DNA from: an uncultured Kangiella sp.
GTDB lineage: Bacteria; Pseudomonadota; Gammaproteobacteria; Enterobacterales; Kangiellaceae
Reading direction: 5' to 3'
DNA: 64,000 nucleotides
Assembly: GCA_947503435.1 (NCBI GenBank)
Contig: CANNDL010000004.1
Span: forward strand, 124,001-188,000
In this document: positions 8,657 through 17,040 of the stretch, piece by piece
Layout of the letters: every line of letters begins with the position of its first letter
Position numbering within the stretch: the first letter of the stretch is position 1
The notes under the pieces: model-generated
What the model was told of the DNA's origin: nothing
The model's database searches: none
Seen by the model: the letters and a program-made list of their open reading frames with translations, nothing else
Program-made: the position numbers and the translations under genes

Positions 8657-10190
8657 TGACGGCCGCCTGGTGGTTTACTTCAACAGCCGGCTTGAAATTT
8701 TGCGTCCATTGTTCTGCTAATAACATGAATGAAGATTCGGTGGGTAATTGATGGCCATAAGCCAATAGCCGCCAAACGGTGGTGAGTTTGGCAAAATAGG
8801 ATGCTAAAGGTAACTGCATGCGCTCAACAATAGTCTGGCATTCGAGCTCAGTGAATCCATCTTCAAACTCGCAATTAAAATCGTGTATTAATTTAGATAA
8901 ACTTGCGCGATACAATAGTCCCAAAGCATCTCGATGTTCTCCAGAGTGCCACAACGCTTTTGATTCTTTAACAACATCTTCGGGAAGAGTTTCTTGTTTT
9001 AAGTCTAAACCAAACAACTGTTCGGGTTTTTTCTTGCTCCCTAAGTTTGCATTCTTCGAGCTTGCGCCGGAATTAAAATACTCGATGATGGCGGGTATTT
9101 TAAAGAGAATGAAAATAATTAATGCAAGCAGGAATAACCAAGATAAAACTTCTGCCAAGCTCTTGCCAAATAAATTATTAGAGCTTGATTTCTCCTTTTC
9201 TTTATCTTTATCTTTATTTTTATCAAGAGAATCAGGATTGATTCTTTTTAATTCAATAGTCTGCTCGATTCGTTTATAGTCTGGGCCCGATTGAATTTTC
9301 TCAATATTGCGTTTGTTTGTTTGCTTTTGTTGAGCATATGAATCTACAGCTTGTTCATCTGCGGCTTTGGTAACAGGAATAGTAATTAGTAAAAAACTGA
9401 CAATGATGCCAACAGCAATATTATGATAATCAAAGCTTTTCTTTTTATGTTTGGCAGCTAATTGTCGGAAAACTAATTCTAAGTCCCAAGCCTCTCGAAT
9501 ACTTCGCTGATTCAAATAGCTACTGAAGCCCCCGGCCACATAGAATGGCGCTATTAATACCATAGCTATATACCAACCGATTGCTAACAGTAAGTAATAT
9601 AAATCCAAGCCCGTATTTGAAACCATATTCTCTAAGAACAGGGTCCATTCAATATCATCCGTAGGCAAAAATTGCAGGATAAATAACATCATGCCAAAAG
9701 CGATTAATTCCTCTACGATGTGCATCATAATGGTCATGCCAGAAATAGAAGAAGGGCTTCTTGAATGTAATGCCGATAATCGTTCGCGCCGCGCCGCGCC
9801 GGACAGATTTTCTAATTGCATCACGGGAGCATCAAAAGATCGAGTTGGGCTGAATCTACGCCAAGTGATACTGGGAATTAGTTGTTTAAATAAGAGTTTA
9901 AAGCCATGTTTTATAATTTCGCTTTGACTAAGGCTTTGATGAAATACATCTTGCGAAAGTATCAGCAAGAGAGGCCGCTCCCATACAGGTTTTAACCACC
10001 AAATAACGAAGATTGCCCAGATAGGGTTATTTGGCATTAAGGCAATTAACAGAATAAATAACGGCAAGGTAAAAATAATGGCGCTAAGAAACATCCGCTT
10101 CCAGTTTTTTTGCGCCATACGAGTACCTAAATCAATGGCGGCATAGCCATTTCGCGGACGCAGCTTAATACTGATTTTACTCAGATCCAT
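8649..10190 (-). CDS. DUF4129 multi-pass membrane protein
   Basis: A 513-residue membrane protein. The N-terminal half has several hydrophobic helices (for example IIFTLPLFILLIALM, LFLENMVSNTGLDLYYLLLA, MVLIAPFYVAGGF). A lysine- and glutamate-rich linker (NKDKDKEKEKSSSN) and another helix (LSWLFLLALIIFILFKIPAI) follow. The C-terminal DUF4129 domain has KALWHSGEHRDALGLLYRAS and a WRLLAYG segment. It overlaps its upstream neighbour by 14 bp and its downstream neighbour by 8 bp. The low-complexity lysine run falls in the linker, not in the domain. Confidence 0.85.
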   Translation of the reverse strand: MDLSKISIKLRPRNGYAAIDLGTRMAQKNWKRMFLSAIIFTLPLFILLIALMPNNPIWAIFVIWWLKPVWERPLLLILSQDVFHQSLSQSEIIKHGFKLLFKQLIPSITWRRFSPTRSFDAPVMQLENLSGAARRERLSALHSRSPSSISGMTIMMHIVEELIAFGMMLFILQFLPTDDIEWTLFLENMVSNTGLDLYYLLLAIGWYIAMVLIAPFYVAGGFSSYLNQRSIREAWDLELVFRQLAAKHKKKSFDYHNIAVGIIVSFLLITIPVTKAADEQAVDSYAQQKQTNKRNIEKIQSGPDYKRIEQTIELKRINPDSLDKNKDKDKEKEKSSSNNLFGKSLAEVLSWLFLLALIIFILFKIPAIIEYFNSGASSKNANLGSKKKPEQLFGLDLKQETLPEDVVKESKALWHSGEHRDALGLLYRASLSKLIHDFNCEFEDGFTELECQTIVERMQLPLASYFAKLTTVWRLLAYGHQLPTESSFMLLAEQWTQNFKPAVEVNHQAAVNG

Positions 10191-11169
10191 GCTGCGCTCC
10201 TTCTGATTTAGTGCTTTCGCGACCAGCTATAAATAGATAGATGAATACCAATATCCAACTGATTGCACCTACGGTATATTTTACGCTTGGTTCTATGGTG
10301 CCAATAGATGACCAGAAGGCTTCAATTGGCGCAGCTAAAGCGGTTAAGAAAATAGCACCAAATAATAAACGAACTCCTTCTTTAGAACGTATAATTAAAG
10401 CATCTTTTCTAGAGTAATTACCCGGTGCGACCAATCCCCAGCCAATTTTTAGGCCTGCCATGGCAGAAACTACCATGCCGGTTAATTCGGGCGCGCCATG
10501 TGCAATTACAAAAGTAAAGAAAGTATCCTCGTAGCCAACGTTGAGCATATGACCCGATGCAGCGCCGAGTAAAATCGCGTTTAGGAGTAAAATAAATAAA
10601 CTGCCGATTCCTGCGACAATGCCACCCGCAAAGGTTCTAAGGTCAACAGATATATTGTTCATTAGATAATAACCAAACATCTGAAAATCAGAATCGATAT
10701 CTCTGTTTTCAGTAATATGCTCGTTTGCAGGGTTATACATGCTTTCTAGATTGGCCGCAGTTTCCGAGCCCAAAAAGCTATAGGCCATATCTGGGTCAGC
10801 CCAAATAATAAGGAAAACGATTAATGCCGGCAAGTAACAGATAGCGCTAGTTAACCAGAATAACTTGGAGTTTTTTCGGATAAGTCTTGGGAATCCTTTA
10901 CTGACAAAGCGAACAATACGACTAAAGATTGATTGCCGATTTTTATAAAGTAGTTGATGGCCTCGAGCTGAAAGTTTTTCTAAAGTGGCAACTAAGCCTG
11001 GACTGAATCCCCTTTGTTGCGCTAATGCCAAGTTATGACAAACCTCGCGATAGTTTGCACTAAAATCAATATTGCTAGCTAAGGGTTGTCTCTTTTCTAA
11101 CAGCTCGCACTGTTCTTTAAAGGCATGCCAATTGGCTTGGTATAAATTTTCAAATTCTTGCTGTCGCAT
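10177..11169 (-). CDS. SpoIIM-like (stage II sporulation protein M family) membrane protein
   Basis: I place the start at the ATG at 11169 (MRQQEFENLYQ), which overlaps the stop of the RDD gene (TAATG); a TTG six codons upstream has no comparable support. The 330-residue protein has a soluble helical N-terminus of about 100 residues, then several membrane helices, with the SpoIIM-type core around NNISVDLRTFAGGIVAGIG, AHGAPELTGMVVSAMAG and GAIFLTALAAPIEAF. The organism is not expected to sporulate; SpoIIM-like proteins are common in MoxR clusters of Gram-negatives, where their role is unknown. It overlaps the DUF4129 gene by 14 bp. Confidence 0.88.
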   Translation of the reverse strand: MRQQEFENLYQANWHAFKEQCELLEKRQPLASNIDFSANYREVCHNLALAQQRGFSPGLVATLEKLSARGHQLLYKNRQSIFSRIVRFVSKGFPRLIRKNSKLFWLTSAICYLPALIVFLIIWADPDMAYSFLGSETAANLESMYNPANEHITENRDIDSDFQMFGYYLMNNISVDLRTFAGGIVAGIGSLFILLLNAILLGAASGHMLNVGYEDTFFTFVIAHGAPELTGMVVSAMAGLKIGWGLVAPGNYSRKDALIIRSKEGVRLLFGAIFLTALAAPIEAFWSSIGTIEPSVKYTVGAISWILVFIYLFIAGRESTKSEGAQHGSE

Positions 11170-11855
11170 TAATGCCCCCTTAACCAATTGGCAAAGGCAT
11201 GTAATTGCTTCAAGCGGCTGTGGTTTTCCGTTTTGCTTGAGAACAATTGTTCGGGTAATAAGCTTGATAATTCTTGTTGTCGAGCTTCAGACAGTTGCTG
11301 ATGCCTTTCTGCTAAACTTAAAACCGAGCGTTGCTCATCTAATGTTAGCGCAACTGCCGGCGCTCTTGGCTTAGCAGTTGGGATGGGATCTTCTTTATTT
11401 TCTTTTTCGGTATATATAACCACAGTGCCAGCGGCCATATCGCCGAGGCGCTTAAAGTCTTTATTGAAAAGCATGGATAAAAAACCAGCAGTATAAAAAA
11501 AAGGCAAAAAATCTGCAATTAGTAAAATATTGCGAACAAAAGATGAGCTTAAACTAACCGGTGTTCCATCATGATGTACAACTTTAATTCCGAGTGATTT
11601 TTTACCGGGAGTTTGACCATTGCGGAAGACTTCAAAAATAATCGGGTAAAGCCAATAGATGATGAAAAAGATGATGTAAAACAGTCCTTCTCCAAAATTC
11701 CCTAGAAAGCCGGCAATTAAAATTAAAATATAATAGAGTGCTAGAAATATTAATAGATCGATAAAATATGCCATAGTTCTAGGAACTAAGCCAGCGACCT
11801 CAAGTGGTAACTCAATACCTTCAGGAGTTTCAACTTTTGAAGTGTTGTCTAACAT
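11169..11855 (-). CDS. RDD family membrane protein
   Basis: First gene of the MoxR module. The ATG at 11855 (MLDNTSKVETPEG) is preferred over a TTG one codon upstream. The RDD domain starts with GLVPRTMAYFIDLLIFLALYY (arginine and aspartate of the RDD pattern in VPRTMAYFID) and includes RNGQTPGKKSLGIKVV and FKRLGDMAAGTVVI. Three hydrophobic stretches are visible. A charged C-terminal tail of about 70 residues (DEQRSVLSLAERHQQLSEAR) is probably cytoplasmic and helical. RDD proteins are sometimes linked to ion transport, but here the module context is more informative than that annotation. Confidence 0.88.
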   Translation of the reverse strand: MLDNTSKVETPEGIELPLEVAGLVPRTMAYFIDLLIFLALYYILILIAGFLGNFGEGLFYIIFFIIYWLYPIIFEVFRNGQTPGKKSLGIKVVHHDGTPVSLSSSFVRNILLIADFLPFFYTAGFLSMLFNKDFKRLGDMAAGTVVIYTEKENKEDPIPTAKPRAPAVALTLDEQRSVLSLAERHQQLSEARQQELSSLLPEQLFSSKTENHSRLKQLHAFANWLRGH

Positions 11856-11967
11856 CAATGAGAATTTCTTATAATGTCTTATATTTTTATTATGTATTCC
11901 ATGCTGACTAGTCTTCGGTCAGAAAACCAGTCTACCCAAAAAAAACTCCATTGACGAATTTTAAACA

Positions 11968-11997
11968 CAAAAAAACAGGCCGAAGCCTGCTTTTTTG
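11968..11997 (-). terminator. Rho-independent terminator of the aroQ-accBC operon
   Basis: Read on the minus strand: an A-tract, stem GCAGGC, loop TTCG, stem GCCTG, then a T-tract of seven. It starts 21 bp after the accC stop. The stem is flanked by A and T tracts on both sides, so it could also work on the other strand. Confidence 0.88.
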
Positions 11998-12017
11998 AAA
12001 GGGCAATTGAGTAATGA

Positions 12018-13364
12018 CTATTCTTCACCAAACATATGTTGCTCAAGATAATGAATATTTGTACCGCCTTTTTGGAAGTTCTTGTCTTTTAAAATGCGCT
12101 TTTGTAGATCGACATTGGTTTTAATGCCATCGATAACGATTTCTTCAAGAGCCATTTGCATACGTGCAATAGCCACTTCACGAGTTTCGCCATGAGTGAT
12201 CAATTTACCGATCATCGAGTCATAGTGAGGTGGAACTTTATAGGAGGCATAAATATGCGAGTCCATACGAATACCTGGCCCACCTGGCGCATGATAACGT
12301 TTGATTACACCTGGGCTAGGAATAAAGGTATTGGGATCTTCTGCGTTAATGCGGCACTCGATAGAATGACCATTTAACTTTATATCTTCTTGTTTGAATG
12401 ATAGTGGCTGATTAGAAGCAATGCGCAATTGCTCTTTAATGATATCTACGCCAGTAATCAACTCAGATACGGGATGCTCTACCTGAACACGGGTGTTCAT
12501 TTCGATAAAATAGAACTCACCTTTTTCGTATAAGAATTCAAAAGTACCAGCGCCTTGATAACCAATTTCTAAACAAGCTTGGGTACAGCGCTCACCAATA
12601 TGTCGACGCATTTGCTCGGTAATACCTGGGGCAGGTGCTTCTTCTACCACTTTTTGGTGACGACGTTGCATGGAACAATCACGCTCGCCTAAATGGATCG
12701 CGTTACCGTGGCCGTCGGCTAGTACTTGAATTTCAACGTGACGTGGAGTTTCTAAAAATTTCTCCATATACACCATGTCGTTACCAAATACAGAGCCCGC
12801 TTCCGATTTAGTTAAGGATATCGCATTAACTAATTCCGACTCTTCATGCACCACGCGCATACCGCGACCACCGCCGCCGCCTGCTGCTTTAATAATAACG
12901 GGATAACCAATTCGCTTAGCCATGGCTAAGTTGGCTTTCTCATCGTTGCCTAATGGGCCATCGGAGCCCGGCACACATGGAACGCCAGCTTTTTTCATAG
13001 CGGCAATAGCTGATACTTTATCGCCCATCAAGTTGATAACATCGGCATTGGGTCCGACAAAAGTGAAACCGCTTTTGTCTACTTGTTCTGCAAAATCAGC
13101 ATTTTCCGCCAAAAAGCCATATCCCGGGTGAATCGCTACCGCATCGGTAATTTCTGCCGCAGAAATAATGGCTGGAATATTTAAATAACTCTGTTGAGCT
13201 GGAGCAGGGCCGATACAGACTGATTCGTCCGCTAAACGAACGTGCATCAAGTCTTCATCAGCGGTGGAGTGAACCGCAACGGTCTTGATTCCAAGCTCAC
13301 GACAAGCGCGTAGTATGCGTAAGGCAATTTCTCCGCGGTTGGCAATGACTAGTTTTTCAATCAT
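12018..13364 (-). CDS. accC: Acetyl-CoA carboxylase, biotin carboxylase subunit
   Basis: AccC carboxylates the biotin on AccB using ATP and bicarbonate, the first half-reaction of malonyl-CoA synthesis. The 448-residue protein has the usual start [17 protein letters not shown], the ATP-grasp glycine-rich loop [14 protein letters not shown], the bicarbonate/biotin-site region [31 protein letters not shown], and the C-terminal lid with ECRINAEDP. Length is normal and no key motif is missing. It lies 38 bp downstream of accB and ends just before a strong terminator. Confidence 0.98.
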   Translation of the reverse strand: MIEKLVIANRGEIALRILRACRELGIKTVAVHSTADEDLMHVRLADESVCIGPAPAQQSYLNIPAIISAAEITDAVAIHPGYGFLAENADFAEQVDKSGFTFVGPNADVINLMGDKVSAIAAMKKAGVPCVPGSDGPLGNDEKANLAMAKRIGYPVIIKAAGGGGGRGMRVVHEESELVNAISLTKSEAGSVFGNDMVYMEKFLETPRHVEIQVLADGHGNAIHLGERDCSMQRRHQKVVEEAPAPGITEQMRRHIGERCTQACLEIGYQGAGTFEFLYEKGEFYFIEMNTRVQVEHPVSELITGVDIIKEQLRIASNQPLSFKQEDIKLNGHSIECRINAEDPNTFIPSPGVIKRYHAPGGPGIRMDSHIYASYKVPPHYDSMIGKLITHGETREVAIARMQMALEEIVIDGIKTNVDLQKRILKDKNFQKGGTNIHYLEQHMFGEE

Positions 13365-13402
13365 AAACTTATCTCAATTAAGCGTTTATCGAATTCGTCT
13401 TA

Positions 13403-13852
13403 TTACTCAATCACGAATAATGGCTCGTCGAACTCAACGGGTTCGCCATTGCTGTGTAAGATTTTCTTAACAACGCCAGCTTTATCTGATTCTATTTGGT
13501 TCATCATTTTCATGGCTTCAACGATACAAAGTACATCGCCAACATTAACTTGTTGACCCACTTCAATAAAATCTTTAGCACCAGGTGATGGAGCTGAATA
13601 ATAAGTACCAACCATTGGTGAAAGTACCTGATGACCAGATACTTCAGCCACTGCCGGTGCTACAACATCAGCAACTGGGGCGGCGGGAGCGGCAACTGGA
13701 GCGGGAATTGAATATTGAGCTGGCATAGGTGGCGCTACGTTGCTACCGGTACGTGATATACGTACCGACTCTTCGCCTTCTTGTATTTCAAGCTCTGCAA
13801 CGCCTGATTCTTCAACTAGTTCAATCAATTTTTTAATTTTACGTAAATCCAT
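13403..13852 (-). CDS. accB: Biotin carboxyl carrier protein of acetyl-CoA carboxylase
   Basis: AccB carries the carboxybiotin between AccC and the AccAD transferase. The 149-residue protein starts [17 protein letters not shown] and has a proline/alanine-rich hinge (about residues 40-70). The biotinyl domain ends the protein and contains [13 protein letters not shown], where the lysine between the two methionines is the biotinylation site. The thumb region is visible as [19 protein letters not shown]. The gene is flanked by aroQ (30 bp) and accC (38 bp) on the same strand. Confidence 0.98.
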   Translation of the reverse strand: MDLRKIKKLIELVEESGVAELEIQEGEESVRISRTGSNVAPPMPAQYSIPAPVAAPAAPVADVVAPAVAEVSGHQVLSPMVGTYYSAPSPGAKDFIEVGQQVNVGDVLCIVEAMKMMNQIESDKAGVVKKILHSNGEPVEFDEPLFVIE

Positions 13853-13882
13853 AGCTATTTACCTAAAGTGAATAATAATAAG

Positions 13883-14326
13883 TTAATCGGTTGTTAAGTG
13901 TTGGATTGCGGCCTCTATAGCAAATCGGTAACTATTGATGCCAAATCCAGTGATAGTGCCAATGGCAATATCGCTAAAATAAGAGTGATGCCTAAAAGGC
14001 TCACGACTGTGCGGGTTTGATAAATGGATTTCAATAAATGGAATCTCAACCGCCAGCAATGCATCTCGCATTGCAACGCTAGTATGTGTATATGCCGCAG
14101 GGTTAATGACAATTAACTGAACGTTATCTAATTTTGCCTGCTGAATAGCATCAATCAATTCTGATTCAGAGTTAGACTGAAAGCAGCCAATGCTTAAATT
14201 ATGAGCAAAAACTTGTTGTTGGCACAAATTTTCAATATCTTTAAGTGCAAGATCGCCATAAATCTCCGGCTCTCGTTGCCCCAACAGATTTAAATTTGGG
14301 CCGTTCAATAAAAGTATGTCAGTCAT
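13883..14326 (-). CDS. aroQ: Type II 3-dehydroquinate dehydratase
   Basis: AroQ converts 3-dehydroquinate to 3-dehydroshikimate in the shikimate pathway. The 147-residue length fits the dodecameric type II family. Motifs are [19 protein letters not shown] (including the catalytic-type tyrosine and arginine), [33 protein letters not shown] and [19 protein letters not shown] with the conserved histidine. aroQ-accB-accC is a standard gammaproteobacterial operon and this is its first gene. Its promoter should lie in 14327-14400. Confidence 0.97.
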   Translation of the reverse strand: MTDILLLNGPNLNLLGQREPEIYGDLALKDIENLCQQQVFAHNLSIGCFQSNSESELIDAIQQAKLDNVQLIVINPAAYTHTSVAMRDALLAVEIPFIEIHLSNPHSREPFRHHSYFSDIAIGTITGFGINSYRFAIEAAIQHLTTD

Positions 14327-14669
14327 ATGTCGTTAAAATAACACGATTTGCATTTAAATTCTTTTAACTTGTTCTAAATCTCTAAAAGTATTCTTCGAAA
14401 GAAAAAAGAAAGAGTAAAAGCATCTGTTTTTAAAGTTAACAGATTTTACGGCATTTTAGGCGATGTTGGCTACAAAATTAATGCATGGTCGGAGGACTTG
14501 GTATTTTCTCATTATTGTGCAATCCTAAGTAGGTAAGGATAAGGACCTATTGATTTTACAATTGTTTTAAAATGGATCGAGTAAAGTGTGTTAAAAATAA
14601 AAAGATTTGATGGGCTCATACGCCCAGATAAAAATAATTAAGCACGATATAGAAGGTTGGGAAAAAAGA
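14327..14669. other. Divergent intergenic region between aroQ and the response regulator gene
   Basis: About 343 bases without a supported gene. It must hold the promoters for the leftward aroQ-accBC operon and the rightward signalling genes. I see A/T-rich stretches and a loose repeat of AGGTAAGGAT / AAGGACCTAT at 14531-14550, but no promoter convincing enough to place. An ATG at 14610 is in frame with the regulator and would add 20 unlikely residues. Confidence 0.5.
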
Positions 14670-15383
14670 ATGGCTGAATCGATTAAAATTTTATACCTAG
14701 AAGATGAAATGGCTCAAGCAGAAGCCATGATGCAGGTATTGCAAGATTCTGGGTATAACTATACCCATTGCCAAACAGGTAGCGACTTCTTAGCGAAGTT
14801 GGAAGAGAATGAATATGATCTTTTGATTTTAGATTGGGAAGTTCCTGATAAGGCAGGAATTGAAGTGTTAGAGCATTTACGTTCTTATTTGCATTGGAGC
14901 GGCCCAATCTTGTTTGTGACTCATAGAGATGCAGAGCAAGATATTGTTTCGGCGTTAGAAAAAGGCGCGGATGACTATATGGTTAAACCCTTTAGACGTT
15001 CAGAATTAGAGGCACGTTTAAATGCACTGATTCGACGAGCTGGTTTAGCCGACAACCAACAAGAATTTAAAATGGGGCCTTACACCATTTCTCAAACGCA
15101 TCGTGAAGTGTTACTTGATGGCCAAGCCGTTGCTTTAACTACAAAAGAATATGAACTTGGTGTTTTGTTAATGAAAAACGTAGGTCGTTTATATTCAAGA
15201 AAATACCTTCTGAAAAATATTTGGGGTATTGATTCTGATATTAGTACTCGTACCGTCGATGCGCACGTGAGTTCTCTGCGTCGTAAATTAGGCTTAAGGG
15301 CGTCGAGTGGCTATCAAATAAAAACCGTTTATCAGCATGGATATCGCTTAGAAAAACTGCTAGAGTCAGAAGCTGTAGCTTAA
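14670..15383 (+). CDS. OmpR/PhoB-type response regulator
   Basis: A 237-residue two-component regulator. The receiver domain starts SIKILYLEDE (acidic pair at residues 11-13), with the phosphoacceptor aspartate at residue 55 (DLLILDWEVPD), the threonine in LFVTHRDA and the lysine in DDYMVKPFR. The C-terminal winged helix has the OmpR pattern TTKEYELGVLLMKN and STRTVDAHVSSLRRKL. I chose the ATG at 14670 because the receiver fold begins four residues later; upstream starts at 14607/14610 add residues unlike the family. It is 21 bp upstream of the LysM-FecR gene, so the CHASE2 kinase two genes on is its likely partner. Confidence 0.9.
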   Translation: MAESIKILYLEDEMAQAEAMMQVLQDSGYNYTHCQTGSDFLAKLEENEYDLLILDWEVPDKAGIEVLEHLRSYLHWSGPILFVTHRDAEQDIVSALEKGADDYMVKPFRRSELEARLNALIRRAGLADNQQEFKMGPYTISQTHREVLLDGQAVALTTKEYELGVLLMKNVGRLYSRKYLLKNIWGIDSDISTRTVDAHVSSLRRKLGLRASSGYQIKTVYQHGYRLEKLLESEAVA

Positions 15384-15404
15384 TCTTAAACCTCTGATAA
15401 CAAT

Positions 15405-17039
15405 ATGTTTTATAAGAACTTTTTAAAGTGGATTTGCATTTTTCTAGCCATATCCGTTAGCTCACAATTATTGGCTAATGATTGGCTTTACACGGTGCGT
15501 CCAAATGATGACGCCTCGAGCATAGGGAATAAATATTTAATTAACCCTTATCGCATTGATGAAGTTCTTCGATATAACCAGTTGCCAGATAGCAAAGAGT
15601 TGTTAGCCGGAACGGTTCTAAAATTTCCTTTAGATATGCTTAAATTTGGACCTGCACGAGTTCAAGTTTTGTCGGTTCAAGGCGATGTGGTTTTTCTTCG
15701 CAATGATATATCTGAGTCATTATCAACTGCCCATTCGATCCAGCTGGGCGATAAAATACATACCCAAGAGAACAGTTATACTGTTTTACGTTTCGCAGAT
15801 AAGTCGGAATTATTATTAGGCAGCAATTCTGAGTTGTTTTTTGACGTGTTGACTCGTTGGGGGCGTACCGGGATGGTTGATAGTCGTATGCGCTTGCTAA
15901 AAGGATCGGCAGAAGGGCGAGTAGAAACCTTGCAAGGTCCAGGGGCCCACTTCGAGGTACACACACCCTCTGCAGTAGCAACAGTGCGAGGAACAGAGTT
16001 CCGGGTCAGAGTTAGTCAACAAAATACTGAAGTGACTTATAACGAAGTTAGTGAAGGCAAAGTAAATGTTGATAACAAAATTTCTGAGTTATTAATTCCA
16101 CAGGGATTTGGTATCGTCAGCGAGAAAGGTAAAGCGGCTGATAAACCTGTTGAATTATTGGCGGCTCCCCAGTTGGTTTTTGCTGAAAATCTATATCCTG
16201 CTAAACCAGTTACTATTGCGTGGCAAAAAGATGATAAGGCTGACGGATATCGTGTCGAGTTATTCGCGGATAATGAATATAAGCAACAGATTAAATCTTA
16301 TTTTGTTCAGGCAACCAGAATTAATTTTAATGCCATTGATTCTGGCGATTATGCGATTAGAATTCGAGCCATTGATTCGAATGGCTTAGAGGGGTTAGAC
16401 TCTAAACATCAGTTCAAGCTTAACGAAGCACCAATGGCTCCAACGGGTTTATCGGCTATAGATACTAGAATTGTCGGGGAGAAGTTACATTTTAGTTGGC
16501 AACCACAGTCCAATGCAGAAACTTACCATTTAGAGATCTCTAGTAATAAGGATTTCAGTAATCTGTTAGTAGAAAAACAAGTAGATAATCCAAGTTTTTC
16601 ACATTTAGCAGAGATGCCGCCGGGAGACTATTTCTGGCGAACTCGTGGTGAAAATGAATATGGCAAAGGTTACTACAGTGATACTCAACCTTTCTCATTG
16701 AAGCTACCAGCTGAGCCTCAGATTAATCAGTTAGATGATACCGAGTTAGGACAAGAAGTTGCAGTTACTTGGTCTAAAGTTCCTTATGCTCAAAGCTATC
16801 AGTGGCAACTCGCAACTGATGAAAACTTTGAGAGTATTGTAGATTCGAGTGTTTCAAAGATTAATCAGATTAATCTTAAAGCACTAGAATCCGATAATTA
16901 TTATTTTAGAGTGGCAGCAGTGGGCCCTCATAATAATGAACGCTATGGTCCAGCAAAATCATTTCAAGTTTATGAAAAAGGAAATGGTAAAAATCCATTT
17001 ATGTTGAGCAGCTTGTTGCTAATATTATTGGCGCTTTAA
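15405..17039 (+). CDS. Exported LysM-FecR protein with C-terminal Ig/fibronectin-like repeats
   Basis: A 544-residue protein with a signal peptide (FLKWICIFLAISVSSQLLA). A LysM domain follows at about residues 27-75 (YTVRPNDDASSIGNKYLI, NQLPDSKELLAGTVLKFP), suggesting peptidoglycan contact. Next is a FecR domain (about 95-215; GAHFEVHTPSAVATVRGTEF) and three repeated beta-sandwich modules with the patterns ITIAWQKDDKADGYRVELF, LHFSWQPQSNAETYHLEIS and VAVTWSKVPYAQSYQWQLA. A hydrophobic C-terminus (FMLSSLLLILLAL) may anchor it. No ECF sigma factor is adjacent, so this is not a classical FecIR system. The downstream kinase starts 1 bp after the stop, indicating a joint function. Confidence 0.87.
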   Translation: MFYKNFLKWICIFLAISVSSQLLANDWLYTVRPNDDASSIGNKYLINPYRIDEVLRYNQLPDSKELLAGTVLKFPLDMLKFGPARVQVLSVQGDVVFLRNDISESLSTAHSIQLGDKIHTQENSYTVLRFADKSELLLGSNSELFFDVLTRWGRTGMVDSRMRLLKGSAEGRVETLQGPGAHFEVHTPSAVATVRGTEFRVRVSQQNTEVTYNEVSEGKVNVDNKISELLIPQGFGIVSEKGKAADKPVELLAAPQLVFAENLYPAKPVTIAWQKDDKADGYRVELFADNEYKQQIKSYFVQATRINFNAIDSGDYAIRIRAIDSNGLEGLDSKHQFKLNEAPMAPTGLSAIDTRIVGEKLHFSWQPQSNAETYHLEISSNKDFSNLLVEKQVDNPSFSHLAEMPPGDYFWRTRGENEYGKGYYSDTQPFSLKLPAEPQINQLDDTELGQEVAVTWSKVPYAQSYQWQLATDENFESIVDSSVSKINQINLKALESDNYYFRVAAVGPHNNERYGPAKSFQVYEKGNGKNPFMLSSLLLILLAL

Positions 17040-17040
17040 T

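Noticed and set aside
10177-11169. Sporulation gene
   Set aside because: The SpoIIM-like protein is part of a MoxR module common in non-sporulating Gram-negatives; no other sporulation gene is present.
15640-15981. Antisense open frame inside the LysM-FecR gene
   Set aside because: No ribosome site and composition follows the reverse complement of a well-supported domain; treated as a shadow.
15405-17039. Classical FecIR iron-signalling system
   Set aside because: No ECF sigma gene or TonB receptor is adjacent; the neighbours are a histidine kinase and an OmpR-type regulator.
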